Assembly (NCBI GenBank): GCA_900545345.1
Contig: UQYQ01000015.1
Location: 1-56,922 of the forward strand
Direction of reading: 5' to 3'
Source: an uncultured Ruminococcus sp.
GTDB taxonomy: Bacteria > Bacillota > Clostridia > Oscillospirales > Ruminococcaceae
DNA: 56,922 nucleotides
Positions 1 through 7,933 of the stretch are shown here, in pieces. Within the stretch, counting starts at the first letter, position 1; each line of letters begins with the position of its first letter. The position numbers and the translations under genes were made by a program. The notes below the pieces were generated by a model that saw only the letters and a list, made by a program, of their open reading frames with translations, had not been told where the DNA came from and did not search any database.

Positions 1-445
<445 letters not shown>

Positions 446-547
446 TTTATTTTAATTATGCTCTCTATTCCAACTTTTACTTCACTTCTTTATTCAATTT
501 TTGAGTTGCTGAAAACTCAAAATTCATTTCTTTGAAATGAACTTCTA

Positions 548-664
548 GTCGGTGACGATAGCGATGAGGTCCCACCTGTTCCCTTGCCGAACACAGTAGT
601 TAAGCTCATCTACGCCAATGATACTTGGCGGGCGACCGCCCGGGAAAATAGGTAGTCGCCGGCA
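548..664 (+). rRNA. rrf: 5S ribosomal RNA
   Basis: About 117 nt with the conserved 5S blocks CCCACCTGTTCCC and CCGAACACAGTAGTTAAG in the expected places. The 5' end (TCGGTGACGATAGCG) and 3' end (TAGTCGCCGGCA) pair to form the closing stem. It lies 100 bp after the 23S gene. Exact ends are estimated from pairing, within a few bases. Confidence 0.93.
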
Positions 665-667
665 TTT

Positions 668-714
668 ACAAACAGAAAGAGAAAAGTTTTTTGCTTTTCT
701 CTTATCCTGTTTGT
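668..714 (+). terminator. Hairpin after 5S rRNA
   Basis: Two stacked inverted arms, ACAAACAG (668-675) with CTGTTTGT (707-714) and GAGAAAAG (679-686) with CTTTTCTC (694-701), form a long interrupted hairpin directly after 5S. There is no strong T-run after it, so it may be an rRNA processing stem rather than a terminator, and tRNA-Asn may be co-transcribed. Confidence 0.6.
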
Positions 715-727
715 TAATTTAATATAT

Positions 728-808
728 TCCTCACACTTAAAGTCGGTAAGAGACGCAAAGAACTAAAGTTCTTGGATTGTTAATCACGATGTTTTGATAC
801 GAGGAATA
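728..808 (+). pseudogene. Decayed tRNA-Asn copy
   Basis: A degraded partner of the intact tRNA-Asn that follows. The 16-nt lead-in TTTAATATATTCCTCA occurs at 718-733 and again exactly 100 bp later at 818-833. The anticodon-arm segment GTTAATCACGATGT (779-792) is identical to that in the intact gene, and AGTCGGTA of the D loop is also kept. The T arm is lost and the middle is filled by a different hairpin (AAGAAC taaa GTTCTT, 758-771). An end piece GAGGAAT can pair with ATTCCTC at the start, so a folded transcript remains possible. Confidence 0.6.
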
Positions 809-827
809 TCTTCACAATTTAATATAT

Positions 828-903
828 TCCTCAATAGCTCAGTCGGTAGAGCGCGTGACTGTTAATCACGATGTCGCTGGTTCAAGTCCAGCTTGGGGAG
901 CCA
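828..903 (+). tRNA. tRNA-Asn (GTT)
   Basis: A full 76-nt cloverleaf with encoded CCA. The acceptor stem is TCCTCAA with TTGGGGA (one T-G wobble), the D arm contains AGTCGGTAGA, the anticodon stem CGTGA/TCACG encloses loop CTGTTAA with anticodon GTT at 861-863, and the T arm is GCTGG-TTCAAGT-CCAGC. It sits downstream of 5S and just after a decayed copy of itself. Confidence 0.97.
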
Positions 904-907
904 TTGT

Positions 908-944
908 AAAGCAAGTACTGCATGGGTAGTGCTTGCTTTATTTT
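908..944 (+). terminator. Terminator after tRNA-Asn
   Basis: An 11-bp stem, AAGCAAGTACT with AGTGCTTGCTT (one T-G wobble), is followed by TTATTTTC. It starts five bases after the tRNA CCA end. A near-identical sequence starting at CCA recurs at 4934-4973. Confidence 0.85.
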
Positions 945-982
945 CGTATGAAGTCCTCTGATACAACCGGTGGTTTTCGTTT

Positions 983-1015
983 AACAGAAAAGCCGTCAGC
1001 TTTAAAACTGACGGC
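983..1015 (-). terminator. Terminator of the dockerin protease gene
   Basis: Read on the minus strand, GCCGTCAG and CTGACGGC form an 8-bp GC-rich stem followed by TTTTCTGTT. It lies about 60 bp downstream of the protease stop codon. Confidence 0.8.
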
Positions 1016-1073
1016 ATATTTTCTTATAAATATTCACGATGGTTTGGGTAAATTAAGTATATAAATAATGTTA

Positions 1074-2696
1074 TTAAACAGTTCCTCGTAATATAGGTGT
1101 AAAAATACTCATATCATCTGTTGTAATTGCTCCATCACTATTCAGATCTCCTAAATTACGCTGTAAGTATGAAAGCTTTCGACTGCCGAAAAGATGATAG
1201 CCATATACATTATAGTCATCATATGATAAAGCTCTGTCATAGTTCATATCACCTTTTTCTAAATCGATTTTAGCCATCGGTGCATACTGGCTTCCGTCAA
1301 CTTTAAAAGTTCCGCTTAAATTATTTATAACATTTCCTTTGTCATCAGTAATTTTCATGCCCTTAATAGTTGTTCTATTTGAATCACTCGAAGCATCTTT
1401 TAAATAAATTCGCCAATAATAACCACAATAGTAATCAAAAATTTTATCAGCTAAATCTCCAAAATCAAATACCATTGTTCCGTCATAAGCAACATCTAAA
1501 CTCTTATCTCCGTTAAATGAACCATATAAAGTTTGTGTTTTAAAATCATTTTTACTTGTATCCATTCCTCTTCCAAGATCAATTTGAACTTGATTTCTAC
1601 GGTTTGTAGAAAAGCTGACTTCCGCAACTAATGCAACATCTTTGTGTCCTACATGAATAAGGTTAAATACATTTTTATTGCCTGTTCCCATTGCAGGCCT
1701 TCTTTTATATTGGAATAGACTTTCATCTAAATTATTTGTACTTGTCCAGTTTAAAGCATCGTACATTATCCAGATAACTCCGCTGTTGTTTGCTCCGGTA
1801 TTTGTTAATCCCCACGAATTTATTACTTTGAATGCACCCTTTTCTCCTTCTTCAATTACACCGTTACCGTTAATGTCGCAGGTTACATTGTCATCATAGC
1901 CGACTACAGTCATGGCGTGAGAACTTCCGTTTGAATCATAGCACCTATACACAAGCTTGGTATTGCTCCAGTTTCCTGTACCGTATTTATAATTAAAGTC
2001 ATTCCAAGTCTGGAATGTTAATACTTTTTGTCCATTAAGAATAAGTTTTATTTTTGCCAATTCACTGTTGTTTCTAGTCATTGAAACACCACTTTCAGGA
2101 ATGCTTACAGATGAAAAAGAAACTAATCGGGTGTTTAAAGCATCTCGCATATCGTTGACTGCATTCGCATATGTAGGAAGCTCATGAATATTATAATTTG
2201 ATGTTGAAGTAGGATAAGGAAATTGTGATTGTGTGAGTGCTCCCTGATTTTCAAGAAGCTTATAAGCATCAATATAAGTTGATCCTTTATCAATGCCACG
2301 GTTAATGTTGTTATATGTCCACTTTGGTGAATAAATTACTCTGTCAGCAGCGGAATTCACATTATTGAGCATGTTAACTTCGTATGAATATTGATAATAG
2401 GTTGAAGCCCATGCTGTACATGATCCTATACCTCCCTGATTGCCTATTGGCGGAAAACAAGGGCTTGTACTTAAATCTACACTAGAGGGTAATGTGAATC
2501 GTGCATTATTTGGTATAGAAAAATCTGATTGGTCAAATTCTTTTGCAAAGGCTTCAAGCTCTTCTTCAGTTTCCGGTATCAGACCTTCTCCGAAGATTTC
2601 TTCCTGCTCGGCTGTTATAGGCGGCAAAGTTGCCAATGAACAGCCAATCACTACGGCAATTAAAATTGATACTAGTTTTGATAGTTTTCTTTTCAT
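1074..2696 (-). CDS. Secreted papain-family (C1) cysteine protease with C-terminal type I dockerin
   Basis: 540 aa. An N-terminal signal peptide (basic MKRKLSK, then a hydrophobic stretch to about residue 29) directs export. The C1 peptidase core shows the catalytic Cys93 in GNQGGIGSCTAWAS, His260 in GSSHAMTVVGYDD and Asn293 in FKVINSWG. The last ~60 residues hold two dockerin-type calcium repeats (GDMNYDRALSYDDYN and GDLNSDGAITTDDMS), which dock enzymes onto cohesin scaffolds in ruminococci and clostridia. The protein is therefore likely cellulosome- or surface-associated; its substrate is unknown. The start is supported by AAGGAAGG upstream. It is divergent from the LRR protein gene, and a promoter with possible regulator sites lies between them. 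Confidence 0.9.
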   Translation of the reverse strand: MKRKLSKLVSILIAVVIGCSLATLPPITAEQEEIFGEGLIPETEEELEAFAKEFDQSDFSIPNNARFTLPSSVDLSTSPCFPPIGNQGGIGSCTAWASTYYQYSYEVNMLNNVNSAADRVIYSPKWTYNNINRGIDKGSTYIDAYKLLENQGALTQSQFPYPTSTSNYNIHELPTYANAVNDMRDALNTRLVSFSSVSIPESGVSMTRNNSELAKIKLILNGQKVLTFQTWNDFNYKYGTGNWSNTKLVYRCYDSNGSSHAMTVVGYDDNVTCDINGNGVIEEGEKGAFKVINSWGLTNTGANNSGVIWIMYDALNWTSTNNLDESLFQYKRRPAMGTGNKNVFNLIHVGHKDVALVAEVSFSTNRRNQVQIDLGRGMDTSKNDFKTQTLYGSFNGDKSLDVAYDGTMVFDFGDLADKIFDYYCGYYWRIYLKDASSDSNRTTIKGMKITDDKGNVINNLSGTFKVDGSQYAPMAKIDLEKGDMNYDRALSYDDYNVYGYHLFGSRKLSYLQRNLGDLNSDGAITTDDMSIFTPILRGTV

Positions 2697-2723
2697 AAAA
2701 ATACCTTCCTTTTTAAAATAATG

Positions 2724-2812
2724 GTAAACAATGGTTTACATTGACATTATACATTATTATGGATATATTACAAGTTTTTTTGCGTAACAGGGAAGATATT
2801 TGCGCAACAGGG
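2724..2812 (-). promoter_or_regulatory. Promoter of the dockerin protease with two candidate regulator sites
   Basis: On the minus strand, -35 TTGTAA (2773-2768) and -10 TATAAT (2751-2746) are 16 bp apart. Just downstream of the -10 lies a perfect inverted repeat GTAAAC-aatg-GTTTAC (2724-2739), where a repressor could block initiation. Just upstream of the -35 lies a 14-bp direct repeat, TTTGCGTAACAGGG (2779-2792) and TTTGCGCAACAGGG (2799-2812) on the plus strand, with a 20-bp period. Close direct repeats abutting a -35 are the usual layout for activators of the LytTR type. The regulator is not identified. Confidence 0.5.
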
Positions 2813-2856
2813 GGGATTGGATTGTTATTGTGTGAAATATGATATGATTCAAGTAG

Positions 2857-2900
2857 ATATTATATTTATATTATAGTACTTAAAAATATAAATATAATAT
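2857..2900. repeat. Perfect 16-bp AT-rich inverted repeat
   Basis: ATATTATATTTATATT (2857-2872) and its exact complement AATATAAATATAATAT (2885-2900) are separated by 12 bp. It lies between the divergent protease and LRR genes, 150 bp ahead of the LRR start. It may be a cruciform or operator for the LRR gene, or chance in very AT-rich DNA. I see no gene in 2697-3050. Confidence 0.55.
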
Positions 2901-3050
2901 TTACAAACATACCAGTTGCGAATTAATTGCTACCAAACACGAAATAGGTATTGAAAAGTAGAACTTTGTTTATAAAAATATTATTACGGGTTAAAAGTTT
3001 TTAATCTAAATATGTCAAGCAGGACATTAAATTGTAATGGAGGTATTATA

Positions 3051-4856
3051 ATGAAAATGTTAAAAAGAATTGCTGTTGTTATGTCATCTTTGACTATCTT
3101 ATTTTCAGTATCGATATCAACTGATATTGGTGAGTCGTCTGTTTTGTTTAAAACAAATTCAATTACTGCATCGGCAAGTTCAAGTAAAGATTTTAGTTAT
3201 GTGGTAGGCAGTGACAGTGAAGGATCATTCGTCACGATTACCGGATATTCGGGAAACGATACGGAATTGGTATTTCCGAGTACATTAAACGGTTATAAAG
3301 TTAAAGCAATAGCTTTATCGACAGGGTATGGTGTTCAAGGAACTAACATAAAGAAGATTACATCAATTACAGTACCGTCCGGAGTAACTTCGATAGGTCC
3401 ATACGCATTTCAAAATTGCACTTTATTATCAAAAATAAATTTACCTGTTTCATTAAAAAGTATAGGTCACTATGCCTTTAAAGGATGTACATCTCTAGGA
3501 ACATTTTCTGCAACTTCGCTTGTAAATCTGTCAGGAATAGGTACTGGCGCATTTCAAAATTGTACTAATTTGACTACATTTAATTTAAGAAATACTGCAG
3601 TCAAATCTACTTCTTCAGGTATGCTTAGTGGATGTACAAAACTAAGCGGTGCCTATTTGCCGAATATTACTTTAATATCATCGTCAACATTTGAGAATTG
3701 TTCATCTCTTGTTTCTATTTCTATTCCTAATACTGTTACAACGATAGACAGTTGTGCTTTTAGAAATTGTACTTCTTTAAAAAATGCATTAGTATCAAGC
3801 TCGTCCAATTTAAAAGCTATTCGTCAGATGGCTTTTAAAAACTGTAAAAGTCTAAATAATTTTACCTTTCCAGGAAATACTGAAAAGGAATTTGATATTG
3901 ACCAATATGCTTTTAGCGGTTGCACATCGTTAAAATATGTTATTTTAGGAAAATGCAAAAGTTATGATTTTGGTGTAGGTGCTTTCAGTGGATGTACTAG
4001 TTTTTCATCAATAACTTTTCCTAAAAGAAACAATGCTGATGATTTAGACGGAATAGCTTTCAGCAAAGATTGTTTTTTGAATACACCTTATTATACAGCA
4101 AAATGTATATCAGGTGTTTATCCTAGTATGTCAAACAGAGGTTCAGCTGCAAATTGTACCGGAAAACAACTGGTTGTAAGTGTATTTTTAAATGCTGCAG
4201 TAAATGGTTCCAGTACACAATGGTCAAATACAGAAAAAACACAAAAGAATCAAAATGTTCTTACAGCGACAACATTTATTAGAAATCAATCGGTAAGATA
4301 TGATACAAATGTTTATTTTAATACTGCAGTTGACAGTTCATTAGAAGTAACTGTACCAAATAATAATTTATCTATAACCGTTCCTTCTAGTGGGGTTGTG
4401 TCAAGTATAACAGTTAACGGAAAATCTCAGAGTATAAACACCTATATGCGAGAATATATCAACTCAACTGATTTTGCACCTGATAAATTAAAACAGCAGT
4501 ATAACGCACAAGGTGTAACCTATGTATTATTTATAAAATATGACGGAAGATCATCGGCTTATTGTATAGATAATAATTTTGATTTGGCGAAGGTTATTAG
4601 ATTAGGTACAAGTTCAGCAAATGATACTTCCAGAAGTATTGCTCATGAATTAATGCATTGTTATGGAGCTCCTGATGCTTATAGTGAATCTAATGATGCC
4701 GTTGATAGTTATTCATCTAATAGGTATTTTTATGACCTCATGAGAGTTGCAGGGCCTTCTCTTAAAATTTTACATATCAACACATATGCGGCTTATTGTG
4801 TAGGATGGACGAACACACTATTCAAAGAAGATGCTGAAGTTTATAATTTTTCATAA
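3051..4856 (+). CDS. Secreted BspA-type leucine-rich-repeat protein with C-terminal HExxH metalloprotease motif
   Basis: 601 aa from the ATG at 3051, chosen because GGAGG sits at 3039-3043; the in-frame ATG at 3012 has no such site. Residues 1 to about 42 form a signal peptide. Residues ~45-340 hold repeated LRR_5/BspA units of the pattern 'I..YAF.NC..L..I.LP.S'. The C-terminal region contains HELMHCYGAPD (532-542), matching HExxHxxGxxD, with two zinc His, a catalytic Glu and possibly a third ligand. The tail (INTYAAYCVGWTN) resembles secreted zinc proteases. Unlike its divergent neighbour it has no dockerin. LRR may bind host or plant surfaces; the protease role is inferred from the motif. 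Confidence 0.8.
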   Translation: MKMLKRIAVVMSSLTILFSVSISTDIGESSVLFKTNSITASASSSKDFSYVVGSDSEGSFVTITGYSGNDTELVFPSTLNGYKVKAIALSTGYGVQGTNIKKITSITVPSGVTSIGPYAFQNCTLLSKINLPVSLKSIGHYAFKGCTSLGTFSATSLVNLSGIGTGAFQNCTNLTTFNLRNTAVKSTSSGMLSGCTKLSGAYLPNITLISSSTFENCSSLVSISIPNTVTTIDSCAFRNCTSLKNALVSSSSNLKAIRQMAFKNCKSLNNFTFPGNTEKEFDIDQYAFSGCTSLKYVILGKCKSYDFGVGAFSGCTSFSSITFPKRNNADDLDGIAFSKDCFLNTPYYTAKCISGVYPSMSNRGSAANCTGKQLVVSVFLNAAVNGSSTQWSNTEKTQKNQNVLTATTFIRNQSVRYDTNVYFNTAVDSSLEVTVPNNNLSITVPSSGVVSSITVNGKSQSINTYMREYINSTDFAPDKLKQQYNAQGVTYVLFIKYDGRSSAYCIDNNFDLAKVIRLGTSSANDTSRSIAHELMHCYGAPDAYSESNDAVDSYSSNRYFYDLMRVAGPSLKILHINTYAAYCVGWTNTLFKEDAEVYNFS

Positions 4857-4933
4857 ACTCACTTAAACTTCACCACTCCAAAGTATCCATTAACAAAAAT
4901 ATAATACGGTTTGTCAAGTTTTTGCTTGCGAAA

Positions 4934-4976
4934 CCATAGTAAAGCAAGCACTGCATAGGTAGTGCTTGCTTTTTTG
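4934..4976 (+). terminator. Terminator after the LRR protein gene; near-copy of the tRNA-Asn terminator
   Basis: A perfect 11-bp stem AAGCAAGCACT/AGTGCTTGCTT with eight-base loop is followed by TTTTTT. From CCAT onward it matches the sequence after tRNA-Asn (901-944) at nearly every base; the wobble pair there is a Watson-Crick C-G pair here. It can end transcription of the LRR gene about 85 bp upstream. Confidence 0.8.
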
Positions 4977-4980
4977 TATA

Positions 4981-5008
4981 AAGAAAACCACGCACTTTTG
5001 TGCGTGGT
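4981..5008 (-). terminator. Terminator of tRNA-Lys
   Basis: On the minus strand ACCACGCAC and GTGCGTGGT form a perfect 9-bp stem around AAAA, followed by TTTCTT. It lies 22 bp after the tRNA-Lys 3' end. Confidence 0.85.
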
Positions 5009-5030
5009 CTGATGCAGCATTGCTGCCGCT

Positions 5031-5106
5031 TGGTGAGCTATCGGGGATTCGAACCCCGGACCCTTTGATTAAAAGTCAAATGCTCTGCCAACTGAGCTAA
5101 TAACTC
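5031..5106 (-). tRNA. tRNA-Lys (TTT)
   Basis: A 76-nt cloverleaf on the minus strand with encoded CCA. The acceptor stem is GAGTTAT/ATAGCTC (one T-G wobble), the D arm has AGCTCAGTTGGCAGAGC, the anticodon loop CTTTTAA gives anticodon TTT (5071-5073), and the T arm is CGGGG-TTCGAAT-CCCCG. Confidence 0.97.
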
Positions 5107-5267
5107 ATAAATTATATTTTAAATCACACTGAATTCACAGCTTTATAATTATAACAAATATGACAATGGTTGTCAATACTTTTTTTAAAAAAAATATAAA
5201 TAATTTTGAATGTTATTTTCTGCACGTATAAGGAGTTTTATTCATGATGTTAAATATTTCTGAGTTG

Positions 5268-5296
5268 TTGACAACTTATTATAATTGTGATACTAT
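5268..5296 (+). promoter_or_regulatory. SigmaA-type promoter of nadA
   Basis: TTGACA (5268-5273) and TACTAT (5291-5296) with a 17-bp spacer. Predicted start near 5303, giving an ~85-nt leader to nadA. Confidence 0.7.
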
Positions 5297-5352
5297 AATT
5301 ACTAGTCCTATAATATAAGTAGGAATAAGCCTAATAGTTAATTTATAGAGAT

Positions 5353-5373
5353 TGTACAGAGTTATTCTGTGCA
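5353..5373 (+). promoter_or_regulatory. Candidate operator ahead of nadA
   Basis: Imperfect inverted repeat TGTACAGA-gttat-TCTGTGCA, 7 of 8 positions paired, ending six bases before the GGAGG of nadA. Firmicute nadA genes are commonly repressed by the niacin-responsive regulator NiaR, so this could be its site, but I cannot confirm the consensus from the sequence. Confidence 0.35.
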
Positions 5374-5389
5374 GTTATGGAGGATTCAT

Positions 5390-6310
5390 ATGGCAAATAC
5401 AATTTCAGATATTCAGAATGAAATATTAAAGCTGAAAAAGGAAAAGGATATATGTATCTTGGCCCACAGCTATCAGGGCAGAGAGATTATAGAAATTGCT
5501 GATTTTGTAGGAGACTCTTATGCACTTTCAGTAAAGGCAAAAACTGTTCCGAACAAGATTGTTATAATGTGCGGTGTTCGCTTTATGGCTGAAACTGTAA
5601 AGCTTTTATCTCCTGATAAAACTGTAATTTTATCTAATGAGAATGCAGGATGCCCTATGGCTGAACAATTTGAAAAAGACGAAATTGAATATTTAAAAAA
5701 TAAGAATAAGAATCTTTGCGTCGTTTGTTACATAAATACAACTACCGAACTTAAGACTGTATGTGATGTTTGTGTTACATCTTCTTCAGCGGTAAAAATC
5801 GTACAAAAGCTTGAGAATAAGGATATATTGTTTATACCTGATATAAATTTAGGTACATATGTAAAAAACAATGTCAAGGATAAAAATATCCAGCTGCTTC
5901 ACGGCGGATGTCCGGTTCATGCTTCCGTAACAGAAGCAGAAGTTTTAAGTGCTAAAAAAGCCCACCCTGATGCGTTGTTTTTAGTTCATCCTGAGTGTAC
6001 TCCTGATGTGGTAAAGCATGCTGATTATGTTGGTTCAACAGCAGGGATAATGGACTTTGCAAAAGCTTCAAGTTCAGAGGAGTTTATTATAGGAACAGAA
6101 CAGGCCATCGTTGAAACGCTTCAGTTTGAATGTCCCGATAAATCATTTTATCCGCTCAGTGTTAATATAAGCTGCAAAAATATGAAGGTAACTACATTAG
6201 TTGATGTGCTTAATTGCTGCAAAGGAACAGGCGGAGAGATTATCGAACTTGATGAGGCAACAATGCAAAAAGCGAAAAAATGTATTGACAGAATGATTGA
6301 ACTTGGTTAG
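5390..6310 (+). CDS. nadA: Quinolinate synthase A
   Basis: 306 aa. It condenses iminoaspartate with dihydroxyacetone phosphate to make quinolinate for NAD synthesis. It carries a 4Fe-4S cluster; the likely ligands are Cys88 (ENAGCPMA), Cys174 (HGGCPVHA) and Cys262 (ISCKNMKVTTL). HPEC (200-203) and GTEQAI are also family motifs. The ATG at 5390 has GGAGG at 5379-5383; an in-frame ATG 21 bp upstream overlaps that site and is not used. The length fits the short NadA form. The usual partners nadB and nadC are not adjacent, so the gene stands alone under its own promoter. Confidence 0.95.
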   Translation: MANTISDIQNEILKLKKEKDICILAHSYQGREIIEIADFVGDSYALSVKAKTVPNKIVIMCGVRFMAETVKLLSPDKTVILSNENAGCPMAEQFEKDEIEYLKNKNKNLCVVCYINTTTELKTVCDVCVTSSSAVKIVQKLENKDILFIPDINLGTYVKNNVKDKNIQLLHGGCPVHASVTEAEVLSAKKAHPDALFLVHPECTPDVVKHADYVGSTAGIMDFAKASSSEEFIIGTEQAIVETLQFECPDKSFYPLSVNISCKNMKVTTLVDVLNCCKGTGGEIIELDEATMQKAKKCIDRMIELG

Positions 6311-6320
6311 ATATATATAA

Positions 6321-6354
6321 AAAACAGTTTCAGGTAAAACCTGAAACTGTTTTT
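6321..6354. terminator. Bidirectional terminator between nadA and the symporter
   Basis: AAAACAGTTTCAGG-taaaa-CCTGAAACTGTTTT, a long perfect stem flanked by A and T runs, serves both converging genes. Confidence 0.9.
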
Positions 6355-6358
6355 TATT

Positions 6359-7696
6359 TTATACAACTCCGAGTATTGAAGAAATAAGTATGATTATCAA
6401 GCAAACAGGAGCAACATACTTTATTAATATTCCATAGTATTCTTTAGCCTTGAACTTAGAGGAAGTTTCAACTTCATCTATAATAACCTTTGGTTTAACT
6501 AAAAATCCTATTAAAATACATGTAAGAAGTGCCACTACCGGCATGAGAATATTATTGCTGATAAAATCAAAGAAATCAAGAATTGAATATCCCAAAATCG
6601 TAAATTCTGACCATACTCCGAATCCAAGTGAAGACGGAAGAGCAACTAATAATGCACCGATTGTTACTATAATACATATACTTTTTCTTTTTAGCTTTGT
6701 TTTGTCGCTGATAACAGACACTATAGTTTCCATTAGTGATATTGCAGAGGTCAATGCAGCAAGTAAAACTAAGAGGAAGAAAATAAATCCTATGACCTTG
6801 CCGCCTGGCATTGCGTCAAATACTTTAGGGAGAGTAACGAACATAAGTCCCGGACCGGCATTTAATGCATCACTGTTGCCGCCTGAGAATGCAAAAACAG
6901 CAGGTACAATCATCATACCCGATAAAAATGCGATTCCCGTATCAAAAATTTCAATATGTCTGACTGATTTTTCAAGATTGTCCTGTTTTCTCATATAAGA
7001 ACCGTATGTTATCATTATTCCCATTGCAAGTGACATTGAATAGAACATCTGTCCCATCGCAGCAATAACGGTTTTTATCGAAAATTCCGAGAAGTTCGGT
7101 TTTATATAGAACAATAATCCTTCCCAAGAACCGTCAAGTGTGAGGTTGTATATTGCAATTACTATTGTCATCAAAACAAGTACAGGCATAAGTATAGTGC
7201 TTACCTTTTCAATCCCTTTTTGAACGCCCAGTAAAACTATTATGGAAGTCAGTGCAATAAATATTGCAAGAAATACGATAGGTGCAGCGGTACTGCCAAT
7301 GAAGCTTTCAAAGTATCCGTTTTGTACGGCGTTATGACTTTGATTTGCGGCATATACAGTAAGATATTTTACAATCCATCCGCCTATTACGCAATAATAA
7401 GGAAATATAATTATCGGTATTACAGACGCTATATATCCTAAAAATGAAAATTTTTTATTAAGCAGCTTGTAGCTTAGTATTGCACTTTTTCCGGTCTTTC
7501 TTCCTATAGAAACTTCAGTAATCATAAGTGCAAAGCCAAATGTTACTGTTAAAATAAGATATACAAATAAAAATATACCTCCGCCGTATTTCGCCGCTAA
7601 ATATGGGAAACGCCATATGTTTCCAAGTCCCACGGCAGAACCTGCCGCTGCGAGAGTAAAGCCTAATCTGCTTGTAAATCCATTTTTGTTTTCCAT
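6359..7696 (-). CDS. Neurotransmitter:sodium symporter (NSS/SNF) family transporter
   Basis: 445 aa with about 11-12 hydrophobic segments. The N-terminus has the family signature GFTLAAAGSAVGLGNIWRFP (residues 12-31), the unwound TM1 sodium and substrate site seen in LeuT-type carriers. Bacterial members usually import amino acids with sodium; the substrate cannot be told here. The bacterial 11-12 TM lengths of 440-510 aa fit. It is monocistronic, sharing a terminator with nadA, and its start has a modest AGGA upstream. Confidence 0.9.
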   Translation of the reverse strand: MENKNGFTSRLGFTLAAAGSAVGLGNIWRFPYLAAKYGGGIFLFVYLILTVTFGFALMITEVSIGRKTGKSAILSYKLLNKKFSFLGYIASVIPIIIFPYYCVIGGWIVKYLTVYAANQSHNAVQNGYFESFIGSTAAPIVFLAIFIALTSIIVLLGVQKGIEKVSTILMPVLVLMTIVIAIYNLTLDGSWEGLLFYIKPNFSEFSIKTVIAAMGQMFYSMSLAMGIMITYGSYMRKQDNLEKSVRHIEIFDTGIAFLSGMMIVPAVFAFSGGNSDALNAGPGLMFVTLPKVFDAMPGGKVIGFIFFLLVLLAALTSAISLMETIVSVISDKTKLKRKSICIIVTIGALLVALPSSLGFGVWSEFTILGYSILDFFDFISNNILMPVVALLTCILIGFLVKPKVIIDEVETSSKFKAKEYYGILIKYVAPVCLIIILISSILGVV

Positions 7697-7861
7697 GTTT
7701 CATCCTGCTTTTTCTATTATATTTAGTGTGTTTTACCCAAAATACACCGATTTCAACATTTTTTATTTTATATGAAAACCTCTCATATGTCAATGAAATT
7801 TTTTAATAATAATAAATATAATTGCAGTATATGTTATAATACTTTGTATTTTATTTTTCCG

Positions 7862-7912
7862 TAAAAATAATGAACCGTTCTGAATTTATGGGTTAAATAA
7901 TTCAAAACGGTT
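7862..7912 (-). terminator. Terminator of dpaAB
   Basis: AACCGTT/AACGGTT and TGAATT/AATTCA form a long stem with one internal mismatch; on the minus strand it is followed by CATTATTTTTAC. It lies just after the dpaB stop. Confidence 0.6.
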
Positions 7913-7933
7913 TTAAATTACACAGAAGTGATA

